This document shows positions 1 through 4,596 of a stretch of DNA of 5,996 nt, piece by piece; positions within the stretch are counted from its first letter, which is position 1, and each line of letters opens with the position of its first letter. Under the pieces are notes generated by a model, which did no database searches, was not told where the DNA came from, and was given only the letters and a program-made list of their open reading frames with translations. The position numbers were made by a program, and so were the translations under genes. Source of the stretch: an uncultured Comamonadaceae bacterium (lineage in GTDB: Bacteria > Pseudomonadota > Gammaproteobacteria > Burkholderiales > Burkholderiaceae); NCBI GenBank assembly GCA_946482115.1, contig CAMLQP010000189.1, positions 1 through 5,996 on the forward strand. The letters are read 5' to 3'.

Positions 1-505
1 GGCGGATCACCTGGTGGCTGTCCAGGGTCTTGCTGTCGGCGGGGTCGATGCTGGCGGTGTCGATGCCGATGAGCTTCACGCCCAGCGCGGCCAGACGCTC
101 CACCACGCCGGGTGCATAGCCGGCCAGGGCGCCGTCCCAGCGGTCCTGCGGCATGCGTTGGTAGGTGCGCACCAGCACGCGCGGCGGCAGGTCGGCCACG
201 GCGTGTCCGATGTGGCGCCACTCGACCAGCGGCCCGCAAGCGATGGCGTGGATCACGCGGCAGGGGCCGATGAAGGTGTCCAGCGGCACCTCGCCGATGG
301 GCGCGCCGGCCGGGTCGTAGTGCAGCGGGGCGTCGGCGTGCGCGCCCACGTGGGGTGACAGCGTCACGGCGCTGACGTTGACCGGGCAGCCGGGGCCTAT
401 GGTGGCGGCCCACTGCTGGCTGTAGGGCGTGTCGCCGGGAAACACCGGGCTGCCGGCGTGAACCGGGGGCGAGATGTCCCAGAGGCGGCGGGTGGCGGTT
501 GTCAT
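1..505 (-). CDS. kynB: Arylformamidase (kynurenine formamidase), 3' end cut by window edge
   Basis: This is the N-terminal 168 residues of a cyclase-family metal-dependent hydrolase. KynB hydrolyses N-formyl-L-kynurenine to kynurenine and formate, the second step of tryptophan breakdown by the kynurenine route, in the cytoplasm. What is visible: an N-terminal RLWDISPPVHAGSPVFPGDT stretch, then the family metal signature HVGAHADAPLH at residues 52-62 (H52, H56, D58), then GIDTASIDPADSK and DSHQV near residues 147-166, where H164 fits the later metal ligand. The family is usually about 210-220 residues, so roughly 45-50 are missing off the left edge, including the late glutamate ligand. The start chosen is the ATG at 505-503; no convincing Shine-Dalgarno precedes it. 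The gene is divergent from the Lrp-type gene at 621, an arrangement known for kynB and kynR in Pseudomonas. Other cyclase-family members are possible, but the match along the whole stretch favours KynB. Confidence 0.93.
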   Translation of the reverse strand, partial: MTTATRRLWDISPPVHAGSPVFPGDTPYSQQWAATIGPGCPVNVSAVTLSPHVGAHADAPLHYDPAGAPIGEVPLDTFIGPCRVIHAIACGPLVEWRHIGHAVADLPPRVLVRTYQRMPQDRWDGALAGYAPGVVERLAALGVKLIGIDTASIDPADSKTLDSHQVIR

Positions 506-529
506 GGCGTGGAGGCGCAGGTTATTTGC

Positions 530-585
530 AGAATTCTAGGGAGTTCTAACAGTTAGGCTCCAACTGCTTGAATATTGGATAAGTT
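530..585. promoter_or_regulatory. kynB/Lrp-gene divergent control region with three tandem dyads
   Basis: The 115-base gap between the two divergent start codons is clearly richer in A+T than its flanks. It holds three inverted repeats. The first is 530-547, AGAATTCTAGGGAGTTCT, with 7 of 9 pairs matching. The second is 546-556, CTAACAGTTAG, which has perfect 5-base arms. The third is 562-585, with outer arms AACT/AGTT exactly centred on AATATT and 8 of 12 pairs matching. Lrp/AsnC proteins bind AT-centred imperfect palindromes, often in arrays, so these are the natural operator candidates for the divergent regulator. Possible promoter elements are weak: on the minus strand TAGAAT at 538-533 with TTGGAG 19 bases upstream, and on the plus strand TATGCT at 585-590 with no good -35. 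The dyads are seen directly; their function is inferred. Confidence 0.5.
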
Positions 586-620
586 ATGCTTCAAACCCTG
601 AAAACTTCGGGGCTGACGCC

Positions 621-1088
621 GTGGAAATCGACCGCACCGACCGTTTGCTGTTGCGCGCCATGCAGGACGATGCCCGCCTGACCTCGGGTGAACTGGCCCA
701 GGCGGCCCATCTGTCCCAGTCGCCAGCCTGGCGGCGCATCCGCCGGCTGGAAGACGAGGGGGTGATCCGGGGCTACCACGCCGCGCTTGATCGGCGTGCG
801 CTGGGCTATGGCGTCCTGTCGTTCGTGCTGGTGGGCATCGATCACCAGAACGACACCACCTCGCAGGCGTTCGAGGAGGCGGTGGCCCAGATTCCGGAGG
901 TGGTGATGTTCCACGCGATTTCAGGTCCGGCGGATTTCCTGATCGGGGTGGTGGCGCGCGATCTGGACCATTACTCCAGCCTGCTGCAGCAGAAGCTGCA
1001 CCGCCTGCCGGGCGTGCGCCACGTGCAGTCGCATTTCTCGTTGCAGGAGTTCAAGGGTCGGGTGGGGGCGCTGCCGGTGCCGCTGTGA
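621..1088 (+). CDS. kynR: Lrp/AsnC-family transcriptional regulator, probable KynR
   Basis: This is a 155-residue cytoplasmic DNA-binding regulator of normal Lrp length. Residues 3-62 form the winged helix-turn-helix, opening with DRTDRLLLRAMQDDAR-type sequence and carrying the recognition helix SQSPAWRRIRRLEDEGVI at 32-49. Residues about 66-142 form the RAM/AsnC ligand-binding and oligomerisation domain, with the usual G-x-x-D-F-L pattern (GPADFLIGV, 102-110) and the dimer-side helix after it. The start is GTG at 621, the only plausible in-frame start before the conserved first helix; GGGG at 609-612 is a weak ribosome binding site. It is divergent from kynB, and in Pseudomonas aeruginosa the Lrp-type KynR in this position controls the kyn genes in response to kynurenine. 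The function here is inferred from position and family; an AsnC-type regulator for another amino acid cannot be excluded. Its last 38 bases overlap the 3' end of the opposing YkgJ-type gene. Confidence 0.9.
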   Translation: MEIDRTDRLLLRAMQDDARLTSGELAQAAHLSQSPAWRRIRRLEDEGVIRGYHAALDRRALGYGVLSFVLVGIDHQNDTTSQAFEEAVAQIPEVVMFHAISGPADFLIGVVARDLDHYSSLLQQKLHRLPGVRHVQSHFSLQEFKGRVGALPVPL

Positions 1089-1386
1089 GGCTGGGGAGTC
1101 CGTGGCGCGCGCGGGCGCGTTCGCAGGCGTCGCTTCCTTCTTCGAACTCGCGGCAGGGCGAGGGGCGCCATTCATAGATGCCGCAGCCCACATGGCCGCC
1201 GATCTTTCCGGTCAGCGCGGCGCAGCGCGGTGGAAAATGGTCGGTGCCGCGCATGCGCCACAGGGTGTCATTGACCTCCACCGCCAGGCCCGAGGGCACG
1301 CTGCCGCCTTCGAAGTCCATCTCGTAGACCGAGAAATCGACGCGGAAACAGGCGCAGCAGGCGCCACAGGCGGTGCAGGCCGACAC
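1051..1386 (-). CDS. YkgJ-family cysteine-cluster protein (putative metal or Fe-S binding)
   Basis: This is a 111-residue soluble protein of the YkgJ/UPF0153 family, named for clustered cysteines thought to bind zinc or an iron-sulfur cluster; its reaction is unknown. The N-terminus carries C4, C7, C10, C11 and C13 (CTACGACCACF), followed by the family's FRVDFS stretch. Further conserved cysteines are C55 (PPRCAAL), C68 (GCGIY), C78 (RPSPCREF) and C88. The start is GTG at 1386, two bases downstream of the last base of the argF stop codon, with AAGG six bases upstream inside the argF end. It is therefore almost certainly the third gene of an argD-argF-ykgJ transcript. The last 14 or so residues are Ala/Pro-rich and unlike a folded domain, and this is the part that overlaps the opposing regulator gene by 38 bases. 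Family assignment is firm; function is not known. Confidence 0.9.
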   Translation of the reverse strand: MSACTACGACCACFRVDFSVYEMDFEGGSVPSGLAVEVNDTLWRMRGTDHFPPRCAALTGKIGGHVGCGIYEWRPSPCREFEEGSDACERARARHGLPSLTAAPAAPPPDP

Positions 1387-1387
1387 G

Positions 1388-2314
1388 TCAGACCTTGCCC
1401 AGCAGCAGGTACTCCATCAGGGCCTTCTGCACGTGCATGCGGTTCTCGGCCTCGTCCCACACCACGGACTGCGGGCCGTCGATCACCTCGGCGGTGACCT
1501 CTTCGCCCCGGTGCGCGGGCAGGCAGTGCATGAACAGCGCGTCGGGCTTGGCCTGCCGCATCATGGCTTCGTCCACGCACCACTGCGCGAAGGCCTGGCG
1601 GCGGGCTTCGTTCTCGGCCTCGTAGCCCATGCTGGTCCAGACGTCGGTGGTCACCAGGTCGGCGCCTTTGCAGGCTTCACGCGGATCCTTGAAGACCTTG
1701 TAGCAGGACGCGTCCCGGACGCCGGCCACGGCCGGGTCGACCTCGTAGCCGCCGGGCGTGCTGACGTGGACGGTGAAGCCCAGGATCTCGGCCGCCTGCA
1801 GCCAGGTGTTGGCCATGTTGTTGCCGTCGCCCACCCAGGCCACCACCTTGCCCTGGATGGGGCCGCGGTACTCGATGTAGGTGAAGATGTCGGCCAGGAT
1901 CTGGCAGGGGTGGTATTCGTTGGTCAGGCCGTTGATGACCGGCACGCGCGAGTGCGCGGCGAAGGCCTCGATCTTCTTCTGCTCGTAGGTGCGGATCATC
2001 ACGAGATCGACCATGCGGCTGATCACGCGGGCGCTGTCCTCTATGGGTTCGGCGCGGCCCAGCTGGCTGTCGCCGGTGGTCAGGTGCACCACGCTGCCGC
2101 CCATCTGGTACATGCCGGCCTCGAAGCTCACGCGGGTGCGTGTGCTGGCTTTCTCGAAGATCATGGCCAGCGTGCGGTCGGGGTCGGCGAAGGGCTGGTA
2201 TTTCTCCACCGCCTTGAACTTGGCCTTGATGAAGCGCGCGCGCTCCAGCAGGTGGGCGTACTCGTCGGCCGTGAAGTCCTTGAACTGCAGGTAGTGGCGG
2301 ATGGGGCTGCTCAT
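1388..2314 (-). CDS. argF: Ornithine carbamoyltransferase, anabolic
   Basis: ArgF transfers the carbamoyl group from carbamoyl phosphate to L-ornithine to give citrulline, the sixth step of arginine synthesis, in the cytoplasm as a trimer. The 308-residue length is typical. The carbamoyl-phosphate motif STRTR is at residues 57-61, HPCQ at 135-138, the VGDGNNM segment that opens the ornithine domain at 161-167, DVWTSMG at 224-230 and the catalytic HCLPAHRGEE at 263-272, so all key active-site motifs are intact. The start is the ATG at 2314, whose ATGA overlaps the argD stop, with AAGGAG five bases upstream. The reading frame stays open for 189 more codons upstream, but that part lies over argD in another frame and reads as nonsense. 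Translation is probably coupled to argD. The ykgJ-type gene follows immediately. Confidence 0.97.
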   Translation of the reverse strand: MSSPIRHYLQFKDFTADEYAHLLERARFIKAKFKAVEKYQPFADPDRTLAMIFEKASTRTRVSFEAGMYQMGGSVVHLTTGDSQLGRAEPIEDSARVISRMVDLVMIRTYEQKKIEAFAAHSRVPVINGLTNEYHPCQILADIFTYIEYRGPIQGKVVAWVGDGNNMANTWLQAAEILGFTVHVSTPGGYEVDPAVAGVRDASCYKVFKDPREACKGADLVTTDVWTSMGYEAENEARRQAFAQWCVDEAMMRQAKPDALFMHCLPAHRGEEVTAEVIDGPQSVVWDEAENRMHVQKALMEYLLLGKV

Positions 2315-3513
2315 GCCGACTCCTTCCAGAATGCCTTCACCAGCGGCACCAGCTTGGCGACGATCTCGTCGGCTTCGGCGCGCGTGAGGATGAGCGGCGG
2401 CACCAGGCGGATGACGCTGTCGGCGGTGACGCTGATCAGCAGGCCGGCCTCGGCCGCGCGGTTGACCAGCACGCCGCAGGGCTGGGTCAGCTCCACGCCC
2501 AGCATCAGGCCCTGGCCACGGATTTCCTTGAGGCCGGGTTGGCCGCCCAGCTCGCGCTCCAGCGCGGCGCGCAGGTGGGCGCCCACCTGGGCGGCGTTGT
2601 CCAGCAGGCCGTCCTCCTCCATGATGCGCAGCGTCTCGACGCCCGCGCGCATGGCCAGCGGGTTGCCGCCGAAGGTGGTGCCGTGGTTGCCCGGCTGGAA
2701 GATGTTCGCGGCCTTGGGGCCGGCCACGACAGCACCGATGGGCACGCCCGACCCCAGGCCCTTGGCCAGCGGCATCACGTCGGGCACGATGCCCGCCCAC
2801 TGGTGGGCGAACCACTTGCCGGTGCGGCCCAGGCCACACTGCACCTCGTCGATCATCAGCAGCCAGCCGCGCTGGTCGCACAGCTCGCGCACCTGCTTCA
2901 GGTATTCCACCCGCATGGGGTTGACGCCGCCTTCGCCCTGGATGGTCTCGAAGAACACGGCGACCACGTCGCCATTGCCTTCGGTGGCCTGTTTCAGGGC
3001 CCCGATGTCGTTGAGCGGCACGCGGATGAAACCCTCCACCAGAGGGCCGAAGCCGGCCTGCACCTTGGGGTTGCCGGTGGCCGACAGGGTGGCGATGGAG
3101 CGGCCATGGAAGGCCTTTTCATAGACCACGATCTGCGGCTTGGCGATGCCCTTGTCGTGGCCGTACTTGCGCGCCAGCTTGAGCGCGGCCTCGTTGGCCT
3201 CCAGCCCGGTGCTGCAGAAGAACACGTTGGTCATGCCCGAGAGCTCGACCAGCTTCTTCGCCAGGGCTTCCTGGTTGGGCACGTGGTAGTAGTTGCTGCT
3301 GTGGATGAGCTTGGCTATCTGGTCCTGCAGCGCCGGCACCAGCCTGGGGTGGCCATGGCCCAGGGTGTTGACCGCGATGCCGCCCAGCGCGTCCAGATAC
3401 TCCTTGCCGTTCACGTCCCACACGCGGCAGCCTCGGCCATGCGACAGCGCGATGGGCACGCGGCCATAGGTGTTCATGACGTGCGGCGAGGCGGCTTCGA
3501 TGAAGGCGGTCAT
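2311..3513 (-). CDS. argD: Acetylornithine aminotransferase
   Basis: ArgD is a class III, PLP-dependent aminotransferase that makes N-acetylornithine from N-acetylglutamate semialdehyde and glutamate; many family members also act in lysine synthesis on the succinyl-diaminopimelate analogue. It has 400 residues, the usual length. Seen: the N-terminal YGRVPIALSHGRGCRVWD segment, the GLEANEAALKLARKYG helix near 103-118, the FHGRS motif at 135-139, ETIQGEGGVNP at 189-199, the PLP-contacting aspartate D222 in IDEVQCGLGRTG, the Schiff-base lysine K251 in LAKGLGSGVPIGA, and the HGTTFGGNP loop at 278-285. The ATG at 3513 is chosen because GGAG lies six bases upstream; a TTG-started frame from 3543 adds ten unconserved residues. 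It is the first gene of the argD-argF unit. The residues before GLEANE are C-S-T rather than the more common C-N-S. Confidence 0.97.
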   Translation of the reverse strand: MTAFIEAASPHVMNTYGRVPIALSHGRGCRVWDVNGKEYLDALGGIAVNTLGHGHPRLVPALQDQIAKLIHSSNYYHVPNQEALAKKLVELSGMTNVFFCSTGLEANEAALKLARKYGHDKGIAKPQIVVYEKAFHGRSIATLSATGNPKVQAGFGPLVEGFIRVPLNDIGALKQATEGNGDVVAVFFETIQGEGGVNPMRVEYLKQVRELCDQRGWLLMIDEVQCGLGRTGKWFAHQWAGIVPDVMPLAKGLGSGVPIGAVVAGPKAANIFQPGNHGTTFGGNPLAMRAGVETLRIMEEDGLLDNAAQVGAHLRAALERELGGQPGLKEIRGQGLMLGVELTQPCGVLVNRAAEAGLLISVTADSVIRLVPPLILTRAEADEIVAKLVPLVKAFWKESA

Positions 3514-3731
3514 TCGGGTCTCCGGCAAAAGAAAGCGGCCCAACGAAGGTAGGGCCGTTGAAGCGTCATTCTAGAACCACGCACTCCGTGGCCTGGATGA
3601 CAATTCGGCATCACTGCGATGTCCGCAGCTAGATCGAAGTCTTATATAAGATAGAATACTTGTTGCACCGCAGCAGCCGGCTATCCCGGCACACTAGCGG
3701 GTGTTCCAACTCCCAGCCTGGCCGCCACCCG
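3514..3731. promoter_or_regulatory. argD / DUF3579 divergent intergenic region with AT-rich palindrome
   Basis: This 218-base gap must hold the argD promoter (minus strand) and probably the DUF3579 promoter (plus strand). The distinctive part is an AT-rich island at 3631-3662 in an otherwise GC-rich window. It contains the perfect 10-base palindrome CTTATATAAG at 3641-3650, followed by TAGAAT at 3652-3657, a good -10 match reading rightward. No matching -35 stands at the right distance. On the minus strand TTGTCA (3603-3598) resembles a -35 and TAGAAT (3573-3568) a -10, but they are 24 bases apart. Two small hairpins follow in the rightward leader: GCCGG/CCGGC at 3676-3690 and ACAC/GTGT at 3691-3704. 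I see no recognisable ArgR box. Confidence 0.4.
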
Positions 3732-4052
3732 ATGGTCACTCCCTCCGCCAAAGAAGTCTTCATCCAGGGCATCACGCTCAGCGGCAAGACCTTCCGGCCC
3801 AGCGACTGGGCCGAGCGGCTGGCGGGCGTCATGAGCAGCTTCCGGCCGGGCGGCGCCCAGCCCGGCAGCCACCTGAGCTACTCGCCCTGGTGCATCCCCA
3901 CCACGCTGGGCGGCGTGAAGTGCGTGGTGGTCCACACCGACCTGCGCGAGGCCGAGCCCATGGCCTGGGATTTCTGCATGAACTTCGCGCGCGACAACGA
4001 GCTGCAGCTGGTCGAGGCCTGCCTGCTGCCCGACGAGAAACCCAAGACCTGA
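3732..4052 (+). CDS. DUF3579 family protein, function unknown
   Basis: This is a 106-residue soluble protein with no signal peptide or membrane segment. It matches the proteobacterial DUF3579 family by recollection of its pattern: an opening strand and turn (FIQGITLSGKTFRPSDWAER, residues 10-29), then GVMSSF at 32-37, a central YSPWCIPTTLGGVKCVVVHT at 50-69, and a C-terminal helix EPMAWDFCMNFARDNELQL at 75-93. No catalytic motif is evident and no function is established for the family to my knowledge. The start is the ATG at 3732, which fits the conserved start of the domain, but it has no Shine-Dalgarno. The frame is open back to a TTG at 3660 through unconserved sequence. It is divergent from argD and convergent with rpsT, a neighbourhood I recall as common in Burkholderiales, so it is probably a conserved single-gene unit. 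Confidence 0.88.
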   Translation: MVTPSAKEVFIQGITLSGKTFRPSDWAERLAGVMSSFRPGGAQPGSHLSYSPWCIPTTLGGVKCVVVHTDLREAEPMAWDFCMNFARDNELQLVEACLLPDEKPKT

Positions 4053-4073
4053 AGAAAACGGCGGGCAACAAAA

Positions 4074-4093
4074 AAGCCGTCTTGCGACGGCTT
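4074..4093 (-). terminator. Intrinsic terminator of rpsT (possibly shared with the DUF3579 gene)
   Basis: A perfect 8-base stem, AAGCCGTC / GACGGCTT, closes over a 4-base loop (TTGC). Read on the minus strand the stem runs into TTTTTT (4076-4071 side), the classic Rho-independent layout, about 75 bases after the rpsT stop. Read on the plus strand, 22 bases after the DUF3579 stop, the tail is the weaker CTTCTTGCTTTG. It probably ends rpsT efficiently and the convergent DUF3579 transcript at least partly. Confidence 0.9.
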
Positions 4094-4127
4094 CTTGCTT
4101 TGCTGGCAGCGCACCCGATTCAAACGG

Positions 4128-4147
4128 CGGGGCGGCGGAGCGCCCCG
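4128..4147 (-). other. GC-only hairpin in the rpsT 3' untranslated region
   Basis: Seven G:C pairs (CGGGGCG at 4128-4134 with CGCCCCG at 4141-4147) close a six-base loop. It lies between the rpsT stop and the terminator and has no T-run of its own. GCCCC at 4142-4146 could pair instead with GGGGC at 4161-4165, giving two mutually exclusive stems. It may stabilise the rpsT mRNA 3' end or assist termination; this is inference from base pairing only. Confidence 0.35.
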
Positions 4148-4167
4148 GGCTGTGCCTGAGGGGGCCT

Positions 4168-4470
4168 TCAGGCGGCGGCTTGGGCCAGGGTTTTCACCTT
4201 GGCGGACAGGCGGCTCTTGTCGCGAGCGGCCTTGTTCTTGTGGAAGATGCCCTTGTCGGCGATGGTGTCCACCACGGCCTGCATCTTGGCGAACAGTTCG
4301 GTCGCCTTGGTCTTGTCGCCGGCCACGACGGCCTTCTCGACGTTCTTGACGGCGGTGCGGTACTTGGAGCGCAGCGAGGAGTTCGCGGCGTTCAGCTTGA
4401 CGTCCTGGCGGGCGCGCTTGCGGCCGGATGCCAGGCGGGGGTTCTTTTTCTTCGGTTTGGCGGTAGCCAT
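4168..4470 (-). CDS. rpsT: 30S ribosomal protein S20
   Basis: S20 binds 16S rRNA early in assembly of the 30S subunit and is a three-helix bundle. The 100-residue product shows the basic N-terminus [10 protein letters not shown], the [32 protein letters not shown] first helix at residues 17-44, [20 protein letters not shown] at 50-69, and the family's most conserved stretch [20 protein letters not shown] at 73-92. It is about 13 residues longer than the E. coli protein, as I recall for betaproteobacterial S20. The ATG at 4470 has AAGGAA seven bases upstream, the best ribosome binding site among the plus-minus pairs around it. The gene is monocistronic, with its own terminator at 4093-4074 and a promoter region shared with the divergent desaturase. 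In E. coli S20 represses its own translation; nothing in this leader shows that directly. Confidence 0.98.
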   Translation of the reverse strand: MATAKPKKKNPRLASGRKRARQDVKLNAANSSLRSKYRTAVKNVEKAVVAGDKTKATELFAKMQAVVDTIADKGIFHKNKAARDKSRLSAKVKTLAQAAA

Positions 4471-4517
4471 GTGGGTATTCCTTTAGGGGTTTGTGGATGT
4501 TGCCAGCAAAGCCCTCT

Positions 4518-4523
4518 ATTGTA
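4518..4523 (-). promoter_or_regulatory. rpsT: Probable -10 box of the rpsT promoter
   Basis: On the minus strand TACAAT stands 45 bases upstream of the rpsT ATG and matches the sigma-70 -10 consensus at five of six positions. The expected -35 position (about 4541-4546) is only C- and G-rich, so the -35 is poor. The FNR/CRP-like palindrome at 4548-4561 lies just upstream of that spot. The predicted start is near 4511, giving a leader of about 40 bases. Confidence 0.5.
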
Positions 4524-4547
4524 GCGGCTTTGCCACGGACCGGGGGT

Positions 4548-4561
4548 TTGACCCAGGTCAA
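4548..4561. promoter_or_regulatory. FNR/CRP-superfamily operator-like palindrome
   Basis: TTGACCCAGGTCAA consists of perfect six-base arms (TTGACC/GGTCAA) around CA. It fits the TTGAY-N4-RTCAA form of binding sites for FNR/ANR/DNR-type regulators; the textbook FNR site is TTGAT-N4-ATCAA. Its right edge is exactly 22 bases from TAGCAT (4584-4589), a -10-like hexamer. That places the dyad centre at -41.5 from the predicted start at 4596, the class II activator position for the desaturase. For rpsT on the other strand it is centred about -43.5, overlapping the poor -35. The palindrome and spacing are seen directly; the identity of the regulator is inferred. Confidence 0.6.
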
Positions 4562-4583
4562 GCCGACGGGCGGGGGTGCTGGC

Positions 4584-4589
4584 TAGCAT
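4584..4589 (+). promoter_or_regulatory. Candidate -10 box of the desaturase promoter
   Basis: TAGCAT matches the sigma-70 -10 consensus at four of six positions, including the first two and the last two. It stands 22 bases right of the FNR-like box, and the -35 role would be taken by the bound activator. The predicted start at 4596-4597 coincides with the desaturase ATG at 4597, so the message would have no leader. It is a weak element on its own; the spacing is what makes it worth marking. Confidence 0.4.
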
Positions 4590-4596
4590 GCCGGCC

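Noticed and set aside
14..358. A 114-codon plus-strand frame at the left edge.
   Set aside because: Antisense to kynB, whose metal-binding motif and full-length match are on the minus strand.
586..588. An ATG upstream of the Lrp-type gene as an alternative start.
   Set aside because: It is out of frame with the regulator; GTG 621 begins the conserved helix.
2315..2881. A 189-residue N-terminal extension of the argF frame.
   Set aside because: It lies over argD in another frame and reads as Arg/Ala/Pro-rich nonsense; the ATG at 2314 has a strong AAGGAG and begins the conserved protein.
1373..3124. A 583-codon open frame on the plus strand, antisense to argF and argD.
   Set aside because: It mirrors two clearly real genes, is rich in A, G, H, V and R as expected of GC-rich antisense frames, shows no domain, and has no ribosome binding site. 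It is a by-product of codon bias.
2539..3552. A 337-codon plus-strand frame antisense to argD.
   Set aside because: Same low-complexity antisense composition, no recognisable motif, fully inside argD.
3541..3560. CAACG/CGTTG inverted repeat upstream of argD.
   Set aside because: Five-base arms with a ten-base loop are expected by chance; it does not resemble a known ArgR site.
4100..4140. A tRNA-like T-loop on the minus strand (TTTGAAT followed by GCGCTGCCA).
   Set aside because: Only three T-stem pairs form, and the bases that would hold the rest of the tRNA do not fold and run into rpsT.
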